Assembly: GCA_036939755.1 (NCBI GenBank)
Contig: JALLAZ010000006.1
Location: forward strand, 1-34,453
DNA from: Stephanodiscus triporus
Lineage: Eukaryota > Bacillariophyta > Thalassiosirophyceae > Thalassiosirales > Thalassiosiraceae
Length of the DNA stretch: 34,453 bases
Direction: 5' to 3'
Positions 1-10,200 of the stretch are shown one piece after another. The notes below the pieces were generated by a model. That model made no database searches and was not told the DNA's origin. It saw only the letters and a program-made list of their open reading frames with translations. The position numbers were made by a program, and so were the translations under genes. How positions within the stretch are numbered: position 1 is the first letter of the stretch; each line of letters opens with the position of its first letter.

Positions 1-1062
1 AGCAGCTCGCGTCGATCGACAGTCGTTCGATCGCCCCGACGGGCTGGAATCGCGAATGGGCCGAGCGGCCACGACATCGACATATCGGCCGGGGTTGGGG
101 GGACGCGCGGCGGGGTACGTCTACGAGTCGTCGACGTGTCGTCGTCGTCGTAGTAGTAGTAGCAGCAGTTCGCGATCGGCGCCCTCCTCCTCCTCCTCCT
201 CTACCATCCCCCCCCCCGAGGCGGACGACTACGACGATGGTATATCATATCGAGGGGCGGCGACCGTCGTACTCGCCTGAATCAAAGACGACGACAGCTC
301 CTCCGATCCGGCAGACGACGACGACGACGCGATGGACGACTGCTGGAGCGCCGTGACGACGTCGTTCGTGCTCGCGTGCCTGCCTGAGGACGGAGTCGGA
401 AACGAGGGGGCGGCGGGGAGAGGGCGATCATTCGTCGAGACGGGCGGGGCGGGGAGGAGAGGGAGAGGGAGAGCCAGTGCGACACACACGAGAATTCGAA
501 AAAGATTGGGGCGCGGTCCTCGGAAAGAATGGGGCTTACCGTCGCCGGCCCAATCCAGTGTCATGTTTCCCTTCTCGGAACGTACTCAAGCCCCAAACGT
601 GGTCATTTTAGACACGTACACACAAAAACGACGAGGGAACAATAAAGTGACGTGGCAATCCCGGGAAAAAGATACCAAACAGACAAGTCATGGAGTGTTT
701 CTGTTGGTCCGTTTAAGGTCCTGGGTTCGCGTAACAACGAGATTACGCGAGATATCTAGGTACATAATGGGTACGATACTCTAATCCGTTGAGGTCTTGA
801 AGCGTCGTAGAATGAATAATTCGTATCACGAAGAGGGTGAGAGGTTTTCTTGACATATCGACGCTGTCCTTGCGCAGGGTGGGGCCGATTCAAATGTTAT
901 TTTTGATGTTTCTCGAATATCGTCCAAAATGGTAAAGGAGCGGACGGGTCGATTCGTCGTCGCTGCGCCGCGCAGTTGACCCTCTTTCCCTTTTGAATTG
1001 TACGATATACCGAAATCACTCATTGCCTTCTCCCTTACTTCCGTCCCACACGCCGATATTGC
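1..1062. other. GC-rich low-complexity DNA, no supported gene
   Basis: Short tandem runs dominate the left part: TCG/TAG/CAG trinucleotides at about 135-170 and TCC triplets at about 185-200. Open frames exist on both strands but they are built from these repeats and encode S/R- or P-rich peptides without a recognisable domain. The part nearest 1063 is presumably the promoter and 5' leader of the homeodomain gene. One minus-strand frame (229-564) has a hydrophobic stretch near its start and could be an exon of a gene running off the left edge, but I cannot support it. Confidence 0.5.
771..779 (+). promoter_or_regulatory. GTACGATAC motif upstream of the homeodomain gene
   Basis: An exact copy of a 9-mer that recurs in this window, mostly in gene-flanking DNA (also at 4437, 4456, 14379, 21964, 24806 and 28101, in either orientation). 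Here it lies about 290 bp upstream of the homeodomain start. A role as a transcription-factor site is inference from the recurrence only. Confidence 0.3.
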
Positions 1063-3198
1063 ATGCGATACTCCAACCCCATGGACTGGATCGTCGTTGC
1101 CCTCAACGAAACCCTCGGCGTATACTCTCCCCCGTCGTCTGGCGCGAAGCAGTCGTCGAACTCTGATACGGACGAGGGGGATTATTTGAACCCTCCCAAC
1201 TTCGATCACCTCCTCTCTCACGGCCAGCAGCAGCAGCAGCAGCAGCAGGGCGAGTCCGCCCATCCTTCCCAGCGTCGCCGACATAGTTTTCATTCCTTCG
1301 CGGAGTCGACGGCGACCAACAAGTCCGACGACGGCGGCGTCATCGGCATTGGCAACAAAGTGCGCATCCACCCAACCGAGATGCAAATATATCTCCGCGG
1401 TCTGATGGAATCGTCCTCCTCCTCGTCCGACGAACAGGCGATAAAAAACAAGGGGATAATAACCAAGCGGTTGTCCACGTTACCGGACGGCGGCGACGAC
1501 AACAATGAAGATCGTCCGTCGGACTCCAACGAAGGCCCCCTTCGTTCCACAGACGACTCCGCGACTGGTCCTCCCGCCCCGTCCGCCTCACCCGCATCCA
1601 CCGATCCAAGCAGCAAGAAAAGCAACAGGCAGAAAAACGACAAGGGCGTGGAGGTTTACAAGGATAGCACACTCATTGCGAGGTTCCGGACCCAGACGGA
1701 ATGCGCTCGGTATCTCCGCGCGACGCCCGAGGCGGTGAGTTACCACTGCAGCAAGGGGGGGGGCGTTTGCAACGGCCTCCTTGTCCGCCCCTTCGCTTCC
1801 TCCTCCTCCGCTAATGCCGTCGCCGGAAACAGCGAAAACGACGAGGACGAGAACTACATCGGCCTGTTCGAGGGATCAACGACCCACCGTCCCTCGGCAC
1901 GGCCTCAGCTATCCCCCGAAGTCGTGTCGCTCCTGAAGGGGTGGCTGCTGAGCCCGGCGCACATCGACAACCCCTACCCCAACGGACGGGAGTACGAGAT
2001 GCTGATGGAAATGACCAAGCTCGACAAGGTGCAGCTCAAGCACTGGTTTAACAACGCCAGAAAGCGGATACTGAAACCGCTGATGAAGGACAAGAACGCC
2101 AGGGCAGCCGCCCTCGCCGAGATGGGCAATGGAATTATGACCATGTCCAGGAGGAAGAGGAAGAGCAGCGCCGACGATTCCTCAAGCGACGGTTCGGACG
2201 CCCACGCCTCCACGACGAGGGCGAAGGCCGAGAGGGCCATGGATGCGGACCTCCTGCGCGTCGACAATTCCTCGGCGCTCTCGCTGGAGTCGCGCGGGAC
2301 GCAGAAGATGACGTCCAACCTGTCAGGGCTGTCCCAGAACCAGAGAATAGCTTCGATGACGGATCAGTTAGGGGGTCCGGCGGGGGCGTCATTGTTGTTC
2401 CAGCAGGGAAACAACGGCTACGACGGCATCAGCGGGCAAAACTTCAACGCGATGATGGGCGGTCGGTTCGATCAGCTTATGGGGTTCAACAACAACGGCG
2501 CCAGCAACATGTTGTACAACACGACTGGGAACGCTGGTTACAATAACATGATGGGCTACGGGGACATCATGGGAGCAGGGGGCTTTGCTTCTGTGAATCG
2601 CGCGACGGGTCTCCAGGGGATGGATTCGATGATGATGGATTCGTCCGCTGTCAACCCCCCCTTGTGGGGTTACAATCAGGGCATGGGCGAGATGTTCGGA
2701 CGCGGGAGGGGGTTGGGAGGAGGCGGGCAGGCGTCGTTCCTTGGCGGCGGCATGGACGTCGCTAATAATGCTAATCCCGACGTTTGTGCCAGCCATCCTC
2801 CCTCCAAGCTCAACGATTCTTTCTCCGATGCCGCCGCCGGCGCCGCATCCTCCACCTCTGAGGATGTGATGCGAACTAACGCCGTCTTCAAGCAGCAAGT
2901 AGCGGCCATGGCGATGAACGAGGCTACCGTCGCCTTCAAGGAGATGGAAGAGGCCTTCGCGCTCTCCAAGGCGATAGCCCAGGGTCACAAGAGAAGGAGG
3001 GACGAAGGAGACGACGGTCCCGCCGAGGACGACGAGGCCCTACGCCTGCTAGAGGCGGACGCGCACGCCAAGAAATGTCAGAGTTTTGCAATGTTCAAGC
3101 TCAAGGTCAGTCAGCGCGCGAGCGAGGAGGCTGCGACCGCATATAATGAATATGAACGGCTACGGGCAGATGGAAGAGGAAGACATCCGTTCGGTTGA
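1063..3198 (+). CDS. TALE-class homeodomain transcription factor
   Basis: Single-exon frame of 711 residues; ATG 1063 is the first start and an in-frame ATG at 1081 is an alternative. A homeodomain lies at about residues 283-345. It has the three-residue loop extension with the PYP signature of TALE proteins (KNOX/PBX-like) and the recognition-helix motif WFNNARKR, so it should be a nuclear sequence-specific DNA-binding protein. Residues about 196-243 form a second compact segment beginning VEVYKDSTLIARF. Its pattern (short strands, then a helix-turn-helix around ECARYLRATPEAVSYHC) resembles NUMOD1 modules. The rest is disordered: a CAG-encoded glutamine run at 1226-1249, acidic and serine stretches, an N/G/M-rich region around residues 445-530, and a helical C terminus. 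No KNOX or MEINOX domain is visible. Homeodomain certain; targets unknown. Confidence 0.9.
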   Translation: MRYSNPMDWIVVALNETLGVYSPPSSGAKQSSNSDTDEGDYLNPPNFDHLLSHGQQQQQQQQGESAHPSQRRRHSFHSFAESTATNKSDDGGVIGIGNKVRIHPTEMQIYLRGLMESSSSSSDEQAIKNKGIITKRLSTLPDGGDDNNEDRPSDSNEGPLRSTDDSATGPPAPSASPASTDPSSKKSNRQKNDKGVEVYKDSTLIARFRTQTECARYLRATPEAVSYHCSKGGGVCNGLLVRPFASSSSANAVAGNSENDEDENYIGLFEGSTTHRPSARPQLSPEVVSLLKGWLLSPAHIDNPYPNGREYEMLMEMTKLDKVQLKHWFNNARKRILKPLMKDKNARAAALAEMGNGIMTMSRRKRKSSADDSSSDGSDAHASTTRAKAERAMDADLLRVDNSSALSLESRGTQKMTSNLSGLSQNQRIASMTDQLGGPAGASLLFQQGNNGYDGISGQNFNAMMGGRFDQLMGFNNNGASNMLYNTTGNAGYNNMMGYGDIMGAGGFASVNRATGLQGMDSMMMDSSAVNPPLWGYNQGMGEMFGRGRGLGGGGQASFLGGGMDVANNANPDVCASHPPSKLNDSFSDAAAGAASSTSEDVMRTNAVFKQQVAAMAMNEATVAFKEMEEAFALSKAIAQGHKRRRDEGDDGPAEDDEALRLLEADAHAKKCQSFAMFKLKVSQRASEEAATAYNEYERLRADGRGRHPFG

Positions 3199-3522
3199 AA
3201 TAATGCCGGCATCTGTGGGAGTCAAGTCTACTAGGAGGAGGACAGTCTTGTCTCTCCGAAGAAAACTCAGATAGCTATTTCATTAGTGCATAGAATGCTT
3301 GCTTGATAGAAATTCCTGTTATCTTGCTAAATAATGATACCTATGCATCCAACAACAGCTGGATTCTTCCTCTCTAGAGACAGTCCCCAAGGTCACAGCT
3401 CAACCCCCATCCCCCCATCCCCCCCCCCTTGCCCCATCTCCTAAATTTACACGTTACACGTCGCATCCCCTTCCTCCACCCCTCACCTCACCAACCCATC
3501 CCATTTGAGCACGCCTCCTTCT
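3199..3522. other. Convergent intergenic region
   Basis: This stretch lies between the 3' ends of the homeodomain gene (+) and the complex I gene (-). It contains a C-rich tract near 3400-3435 and no coding signal. It presumably holds both 3' UTRs. Confidence 0.5.
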
Positions 3523-3918
3523 TCAGTCGTAGTTCCTCCAGTCCAACGGAGGACGGGTGAGCGGACTCGCCGTGCCGGTGGCGACTGGGAACCTCCTAGT
3601 TCCCCGATCGGCGGCCCGCAGCTCCGGCTGCACCGGCCACGCGCCGTAGATTTTCACCTCCCTATCGTTCTCCCTGTACCCCCGCAGCCTCGCGCGTCCG
3701 TTCTGCAAGAGCATCATCGAGGCGCACGTCATCCCCAGGGCCATGGCGGTGTTCGCGCAAGCGACGCGCGTGGGCTTGCCGAAGACGTAGCCGTACGCCC
3801 ACGATCCGGACGATAGGATGGCAGCGGCGACGTAGTCGGAGGCGCGGAGGGAACGGAGGGACTGGTCGACGTCCGGACTCGGATTCACGACCGTGAACTT
3901 TGGATCGCCGTAGGGCAT
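3523..3918 (-). CDS. Mitochondrial complex I accessory subunit, 20.9/21 kDa type
   Basis: 131 residues in one exon, start ATG at 3918. It resembles the plant NADH-ubiquinone oxidoreductase 20.9 kDa subunit and the N-terminal domain of the fungal 21 kDa subunit: an N-terminal GDPKFTVVNPSPDVDQSLRSL, then a segment beginning SDYVAAAI, a weakly hydrophobic stretch with glycines, and the diagnostic end NGRARLRGYRENDREVKIYG (plant counterpart: GRLMGF-PNDGEV). Such subunits are membrane-arm accessory proteins of respiratory complex I in the inner mitochondrial membrane. No cleavable presequence is obvious, as is common in the family. The C-terminal 35 residues are extra and show no known motif. The gene is divergent from the Rag GTPase gene. 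Identification rests on motif memory, not a search. Confidence 0.7.
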   Translation of the reverse strand: MPYGDPKFTVVNPSPDVDQSLRSLRASDYVAAAILSSGSWAYGYVFGKPTRVACANTAMALGMTCASMMLLQNGRARLRGYRENDREVKIYGAWPVQPELRAADRGTRRFPVATGTASPLTRPPLDWRNYD

Positions 3919-4582
3919 GGTTCCGTTTCGTCTTTTTTTTTTCGTCGGTTGAAAAGTGGAAAATGTTTCGTGCGATATCCTAAAGTAACTCCGATCGTCT
4001 GCGTGATGTGTTTTTTTTTGTTCGACGGGGACAAAAAAAATATTTTGAGTAGACGTCAGTAGTTATGAAACGAGCGCGATTGCGCAGAAAGGGGGGGAGG
4101 GGGGAGGGGGAGTTGATTCGGTTAATCCGCGTTGATCGAGGGAGTGGGCGATGGTGCGCCTTCGATCGAGGGAATTTGCGATGCTCGAGTTCGAGGTGAC
4201 GAAGGCTCTCCCTAGCTGCGCTGAATCAACGACCAGCCTCCTACGATGACGCTCTTCCGCAGATTTTCCATGGACATGCCAATAGCGCATTTTAACTCAC
4301 GTGAATTGGGGCTTGACAGGCAGGACGGGGGACGATATTGTCGCCGCGACGGCAGGAAATACTATGGGCGTTGGTTGTTGGTTGTGGATTTTGGAGTGTG
4401 GAATGTACAACATAGAAAATATGGTACGAAAATTGCGTATCGTACATATCGTAGGGTACGATACCTTGCCAGCGATAATAATATTTTTTATTTTTATGGT
4501 GTTGCGGTCTGGCCCTAGCAACTTCACGCGTCCCCATTCCCCTACTACCTAAAACCCAAAGAAGCCATCGGCCATCGCCATC
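3919..4582. promoter_or_regulatory. Divergent promoter region (complex I subunit / Rag GTPase)
   Basis: 664 bp between two gene starts pointing away from each other. It contains T/A runs at 3934-4040, a G-rich tract at about 4088-4112 (runs of 5-7 G, possible quadruplex) and the inverted GTACGATAC pair listed separately. Two short minus frames here show no recognisable protein and are left out. Confidence 0.5.
4437..4464. promoter_or_regulatory. Perfect 9-bp inverted repeat (GTATCGTAC / GTACGATAC)
   Basis: Arms at 4437-4445 and 4456-4464 are exact reverse complements separated by 10 bases. The pair sits about 120 bp upstream of the Rag GTPase ATG. It can be read either as two head-to-head protein-binding sites or as a small hairpin. 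The same 9-mer recurs in other flanks of this window. Confidence 0.4.
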
Positions 4583-5866
4583 ATGGCAAAGAAGAAGGTC
4601 CTGCTGATGGGCAAGGCCCACTCGGGCAAGACCTCCATGCGATCCATCATCTTCGCGAACTACCTCGCCCGCGACACCATGCGCCTCTCGCCCACGCTCG
4701 ACGTGGAGCACCACCACGTCCGCTTCCTCGGCGACCTGGTGCTGAACTTATGGGACTGCGGGGGGCAGGACGCGTTTTACGAGTCCTACTTCGAGCGCGA
4801 TCGCGAGACGATATTCCGGAGCGTGGAGCTTCTCATATACGTATTCGACATCGAGAGCGACTGTCCCGAGAAGGACTTCGATCACTTCGCGGGGGTGCTC
4901 GAGGCGATGGAGGAGAATTCCCCCGACGCGAGGATATTCGTCCTAGTGCACAAGATGGACCTCGTCGCGGAGGAGGAGAGGGAGCTGATATTGGAGGACA
5001 GGAAGCGCCTGATAGAGGAGAGCTGCCTAGGCGTGGGGGTGCAGCACTTTCAGTGCTTCGGCACGAGCATATGGGACGAGACGCTCTACAAGGCGTGGAG
5101 CGAGATCGTCACGAATCTGATCCCGAACATCGGCGTGCTGGAGAGTCACCTGTCGGACTTCTGCCGCATTTGCGATGCGGACGAGGTGGTATTGTTCGAG
5201 AGGGCCACATTCCTCGTCATCAGTCACGCGCAGGCGAAGAAGGATGCCGTCGACGACGGACCGTCGCGACGCGGCCGTCTCGCGGATGGGAAGGACGTCC
5301 ACGACGATCCCAACGAGGACGCAATTGACAGGGGGGGGACCGGGGCGCATGTCGTGGGAGGGGCCGAAGACGACGCGGCCGCCGCCGACAACGAGGCCCA
5401 GATGTCCGCCTCTACTCACAGCGTGGCCTCTCCCCCGATCAATAATCCGTATCTCGATAATGGTACGCCACTGCCCGCGAGTCCCGGGGGGAATGCGACC
5501 ATATCGACTAACCCGTCGAACGCGAACAATCACCAACTCGTCGCCAGGGCGTCCAATCGCGCGGCGCCCCCCTCCACGACACCGCAATTCGACGCCCATC
5601 GGTTCGAGAAAATATCCAACATAGTCAAACAATTCAAGCTGAGCTGCGGCAAGGCCCAGTCCCAATTCCAGGGCATGGACGTGTGCAATTCGAAGTTCAC
5701 CTCATTCATCGACGCGTTCACGGCCAACACCTACATCATGGTCATCGTTAGCCACGCCGGTCAGAACAGCGGTCAGGATTGGGGCCGAGAAACGCGCAAG
5801 GCTGCGACGTTGATGAATATTCAAAAGGCAAGGAGCCATTTCGAACAATTCATCCCGAGGAGCTGA
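4583..5866 (+). CDS. Rag-family GTPase, RagA/Gtr1 type
   Basis: 427 residues, no intron. The Ras-like Gtr/Rag G domain is clear: P-loop GKAHSGKTS (10-18), switch I threonine T38, WDCGGQ (57-62), the Rag-specific G4 variant HKMD (123-126), and [13 protein letters not shown] motif [14 protein letters not shown], followed by [16 protein letters not shown]. The C-terminal roadblock-like dimerisation domain resumes at about residue 336 with [19 protein letters not shown] and ends near FEQFIPRS. Rag proteins work as RagA-RagC heterodimers that recruit TORC1 to lysosomes or vacuoles when amino acids are plentiful. Between the two domains lies an insertion of about 120 residues (about 215-335), rich in D, P, N and A, absent from human RagA (313 residues) and yeast Gtr1. 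The frame and codon use stay intact through it, so it looks like a genuine low-complexity expansion. Very secure as RagA rather than RagC. Confidence 0.95.
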   Translation: MAKKKVLLMGKAHSGKTSMRSIIFANYLARDTMRLSPTLDVEHHHVRFLGDLVLNLWDCGGQDAFYESYFERDRETIFRSVELLIYVFDIESDCPEKDFDHFAGVLEAMEENSPDARIFVLVHKMDLVAEEERELILEDRKRLIEESCLGVGVQHFQCFGTSIWDETLYKAWSEIVTNLIPNIGVLESHLSDFCRICDADEVVLFERATFLVISHAQAKKDAVDDGPSRRGRLADGKDVHDDPNEDAIDRGGTGAHVVGGAEDDAAAADNEAQMSASTHSVASPPINNPYLDNGTPLPASPGGNATISTNPSNANNHQLVARASNRAAPPSTTPQFDAHRFEKISNIVKQFKLSCGKAQSQFQGMDVCNSKFTSFIDAFTANTYIMVIVSHAGQNSGQDWGRETRKAATLMNIQKARSHFEQFIPRS

Positions 5867-6053
5867 GTGATGATACATCGAGGCGATGGATATGGTACTG
5901 CTTGACGGGGTTGGGTCCTCGTCTTAGATGTTCATAAAATATCCGATGAAAAAAAAAAGAAACATCGTTCAATACCATTCTTTGCTATTGTATATCATAA
6001 ACATCCAGGCGCTGTTTGGTTCCAAAAAATCATATGAGCATTTAGTTGGCTTC
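5867..6053. other. Short convergent intergenic region
   Basis: 187 bp between the Rag GTPase stop and the FKBP stop. It is AT-rich with an A run at 5949-5956 and presumably contains both polyadenylation regions. Confidence 0.4.
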
Positions 6054-6953
6054 TTACTTTCCCCGAGCCGCTTGTTGACTGGCTTCGATATTCTGTCGCA
6101 GGGTACCGAAATCCTCTGGACTCAAGCTCTCGTCCGTATAATACCCCTGATCGGCCTCATCTTCCATAACGCTATTCATCACGACATCGAAAATGACGTT
6201 CCCCCCCCTCAGCTCGACCATGCGATCGATCAGGCGATTCAACTTCCACCGTCCGTAGGGTCCCACTGGTATGGGACCCAAACCGCTCGTAACGTATCCC
6301 AATTTCGGCGGCACGATGATCCGTCGCTTACCCCCCACCCTCATCGTGTGCAGGCCCTCGTCCAATCCGGGCACCGTCCGTCCGTTGCCGTGCTTGACGA
6401 GATATCCCTCGTCGTGATCGAATTCGTCGAGCTTGAAAGATCTGCCCTTCGCGTCGGGGAGTTTGACGTACGCCTTGTAGGCGATCGAAACGAAGTTGCC
6501 GTATTTCGGCGTCGCCCCGGCCCCCTCGGCTATGTCTATGTACTGAAGTCCCGACTTCGTTTTGAAGACGGTGACGGATTTCCCATCCACGTTCGACGCG
6601 GTAGACGTTGGCGGGGCCGTGGACTGGGGGATGGTCACTACTCCTTCAATATCGGCGCACGACACGGTGGGGTTCGAGAATGCCGCGGATGCCGCGGCGA
6701 TGCCAGCGGCCAGTTGGCCCGCTGCTCGTGCGATGGCTCCCCTTCTGCTGTGCCTCCTCGAAGAAGACGGCGGATTTTCGATATCCAGAGAGTTGAATTC
6801 GAATCCTCCTTCGCGCTCGACAAGCAGTCGTGACTGCGGTCCTTTTGACGATTGGCGGGCGGACCTGGGACGAATCGCAGCACCGTTGTTGGCGAAGCCC
6901 GACGCGGCCGGTAGCGCCAATGAAAGAACGACAGAAAAAGTGGCAAGGTTCAT
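6054..6953 (-). CDS. FKBP-type peptidyl-prolyl isomerase, thylakoid lumen
   Basis: 299 residues, start ATG at 6953, stop at 6054-6056. The N terminus is a textbook diatom plastid presequence: a hydrophobic signal peptide (residues 1-19) with cleavage before phenylalanine in ASGF (F20), then a basic, S/P-rich transit stretch. A second signal follows, with twin arginines at 70-71, a hydrophobic alanine-rich core and a plausible cleavage after VSCA (residue 100), as in Tat-exported lumen proteins. The FKBP domain begins at about residue 130 (TKSGLQYIDIAEGAG) and includes TVPGLDEGLHTMRVGGKRRIIVPPKLGY. The usual active-site tryptophan after VPG is leucine here, as in many lumen FKBPs, so isomerase activity may be weak and the role more chaperone-like. 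The C-terminal tail (about 265-299) is helical and charged. A related gene lies at 28426-29312. Divergent from the INTS6-like gene. Confidence 0.92.
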   Translation of the reverse strand: MNLATFSVVLSLALPAASGFANNGAAIRPRSARQSSKGPQSRLLVEREGGFEFNSLDIENPPSSSRRHSRRGAIARAAGQLAAGIAAASAAFSNPTVSCADIEGVVTIPQSTAPPTSTASNVDGKSVTVFKTKSGLQYIDIAEGAGATPKYGNFVSIAYKAYVKLPDAKGRSFKLDEFDHDEGYLVKHGNGRTVPGLDEGLHTMRVGGKRRIIVPPKLGYVTSGLGPIPVGPYGRWKLNRLIDRMVELRGGNVIFDVVMNSVMEDEADQGYYTDESLSPEDFGTLRQNIEASQQAARGK

Positions 6954-7261
6954 CGTCGACCTTTCGTTTCGTCGCGAGGGTCTGCGGGGCTCGAGGGTGA
7001 CTTCGGACTATCGGTCTTCGGGCAACGAACGGACGCGTTGCACTGGTTGGACAGGTTAGGTGAGGGCCGGGCGGGGGCGGCCGGTGGCGCGCGAGAGAGA
7101 AGTAGAGATCGGCGGCGCGGGAACCGTCCCGCTCTTTTCATGTCACCTGCAACAGCCTGCAACCTCCTGCAACCCATCCACCGTACGTCCCGTCCCTTGC
7201 GGCCTCCTCTCTCCCAACTTTTCTTGACATGGAAGCCGGGCTGTCGAAATAGTAACCAAAA
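6954..7261. promoter_or_regulatory. Divergent promoter region (FKBP / INTS6-like)
   Basis: 308 bp separating two start codons on opposite strands. It is GC-rich on the FKBP side and turns AT-richer towards 7262. A short tandem CTGCAAC(C) repeat occurs at about 7145-7174. No other element is recognised. Confidence 0.4.
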
Positions 7262-10200
7262 ATGATAGTTGTATTTGTTGTCGACACATCTCCTAGCATG
7301 GCCGCGCCGGCCGCGCCGACGAGCAGCAACGGCGGCGATGCTTCCGCCAGGGGAATATCAAGACTGGACGTTGCGAAAATGGCGATCGAACACATGGCCC
7401 GCAGCATGGACAAACGCATTATAGAAAACAACAGATCGTTTCTGATAGCTTCGGCGCAGGCGGCCTCGATGGCGGCAGGGAGGCAGAAACTGCAGCAGCA
7501 TCTTGACGTTGGACGATTGGAGGAATTCGACGAATTTCTACTGCTGAGTACCAGCTTGCAGCCGGATGCAGCACCTCCTCCCGCATGCGATTCGGGGTCA
7601 GAATTCGACGCTTCGTCGGCCGGGACTACGCCTGCGCTGGTCGATGTGCCTCCTTCCATGCCTTCGATGCATTCCATTTCTGCCACCATAGACTTGCACG
7701 CATCATGTGGTGCCGATGGGCGTCTATTGGTAGGGTCTGTGGAAGATGACAGGAGTTCACTCAGCATGATTCACAGTGGTCTTCCTTCTCCTTTAGGAAT
7801 GATGGTGCCACATCCGCCTGCCCGAACTGATTTTGAGCGAGAACTTAAAAGGCTAAGACCATCGACGATTCCATCATCGGATGCAAAATCCGGAAACAAG
7901 TTTCCTGAATGGGCTGGTGGTGCCAATGGATTGAACACTGCACTCTCCCATGGCCTAGGCTTGCTATCTCGGTACCGGCTTACTCGAGGTAGATCTGTCG
8001 AGAATTTCGGCATGGGTCGTTTGCCTTGGATGGAGCATCAAATGACAAAGTTGTTCAATGCTGGTACTGCTGGACGAGATGACGGCAATCCTGCTAGTAA
8101 ATATGACTCGCCCTTGCAGCCAGCATGTCTGGTATTACTTACAGATGGTGAATGCTTGACTTTGCCTCCAGAAGAGGGAGGTGGGGATCTTACTTTGAGA
8201 TTCGGTAACATGCCCCTCAGGGAGTTTTATCGAGAGCGTAAGTTAGACTCGAGGAGAATGTTCATTCTTTTTTCCTCGATTTCTCGTTTGGTTCTCAGTT
8301 TTTCATGTTGTGGCTACGAAACCACCGTTCCGTCTTATCACTTCACACAAGCTTTTCGATGGGATCAACGAATATTTATCTTACATATAGGCGATGCCTC
8401 CGCCGCACCGTTGCATAAATCTTTGAAAGCATTGTGCGAAGTTACAGGAGGGTCTCACGTTCGAATCAACCCGACAACGCCATCACTATCGAAAATTTTG
8501 ACGAGAATCTTTCCCCCTAAACCAAGCTTACATGCAATATCTGATCCTTTGCGGCTGCCATCCATGTCGACACTAGCTCAGCTTGATGAAACACCAAGGC
8601 AGTTGAATGTCTCGAACGTCTTTGTCAATGGTGGGCCGGTCTGTTCCTTCCAATGTATGGAAGGTGGACGGGGCATGCCATCATTGCATAGGGCCATGCT
8701 TCTATTTGCTGGATCATGTGAGCAACCACGTTGGATACTTCATACAGAAACAACATCATCAACCCAACTCCAAGCGAATATCGTACAAAGCCCTATTTGG
8801 TGCATACCAGGTGAGTGGAGGAGTTCTCGATGGCGGAGCCTTACCTTTATATTTGTCCCCACCTCTCACGTGATGTGTTCGTTTTCTCGCGTCACGTGAA
8901 GAATCACATTTCCCATCGAAAAAACTTGACACTCTGCCTCCTCGACCTTCCCAGCCCCTACTTTTTTATAGCAGAAACTATCAGGCTGTTGGTTCCCTTT
9001 TATTCGACCCATACTTCGTGATGAAAGCTTTGCATCACTTGGATAAAGTGCAAGTTTCGATTCGCCATCTACTTCTTGACGCGGGAGATAATCCACCGTC
9101 TTTAATTAACAGGATGCTTCAAAGAGATGTTTATATATGCGAATGGCTAGGAGGAGACGAAAGCGAACCAAAAAATAGTTTGCTGGAACCCTCCAATTGT
9201 TCTGGTGCGCCAAGGACAGTTGGAGGACGAGAGCACTTTCCTGTATGCGTTCGAGGGGCAGGCCGGCCGACGATTTCTGGAGAAGGAGGGGACGCTATTC
9301 TCAATATTGGTATCCTGCATGTTCCACAAAATTGGCTGAGGCTCAACGATTTTGCAACATGCCCTTCGCAGCCATCTGACAGGATCCCAACTCTGACTTT
9401 ACTACCCCCAGATTCGCATATATTGATCCCTTTACTTATCAAAGTAAGAGTTGCACGGATATTATGAAATCGCCTGAGATTGCGTGTGATCACTTTCTTA
9501 ACAACCTTGTATCAATTTTTCATTTCCCAGCTTGCTGAGGCGGAGCTTCGGGTACTTCAGAAGACAGAAACCAAAGAAGTGGAGCCGAAATCCGGAGCAT
9601 TAGCAGGTCTGATCAAGAAGAAAGTCAACAGTGTCGCAGCCGCGAAAGCTATCCACATGGACGATGACTGGAAATCTGATTTCCGTGCCTACCTGTTTAG
9701 ACTACCTCATTACTACTTGCCAGCTATTCGACACGTTCTTTCGCCGATGCTTCCCCCAAGTATTTTGCCTTTGCTCAACTTTGATGGTAATGAGTCAGGT
9801 CTTCCCTTCCCATGTTACAGTCCAACATGCTTGCACAAGATTCAAAATGGGGAAAAGGCTGCAAGGGATCACAACGAGCGGCTCAGGAATATGGAGCAGC
9901 AAATGCATTGGTCAATGCATGAAGCACTACTGGCGTCTGGTCATGTGCAATCTATGGAACGCAACTCGTCCACGCTAAAAAAAGGATTACAACAAGGTGG
10001 AGACACAATTTCATTTGGTTATGGGCAATATGACCCGCGTGTGCCAGAACACCGCTATTTGAATTCACTGAGGAATCTCCCCCTTCCCAAGAAAGATCAT
10101 AAAGTGCCAGCAAAAAGTGGTGTTCTAGACCCAATAACTCTGCTTCCTTCAACTTGCCTCCTTGCATTCTACGAGTCGCGTAGACGCTGGATCTTTGGAG

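Noticed and set aside
56..784. Several frames on both strands at the left edge
   Set aside because: Built from trinucleotide repeats; no domain, and mutually overlapping shadows.
1648..1792. Homing endonuclease remnant
   Set aside because: Only a NUMOD1-like binding module is seen; there is no nuclease domain and the frame is intact within a homeodomain protein.
2389..2988. 199-residue minus frame inside the homeodomain gene
   Set aside because: Shadow of a confident coding region, with no recognisable motif.
4063..4290. 75-residue minus frame between the complex I and Rag genes
   Set aside because: Low-complexity end and no family resemblance; more likely promoter DNA.
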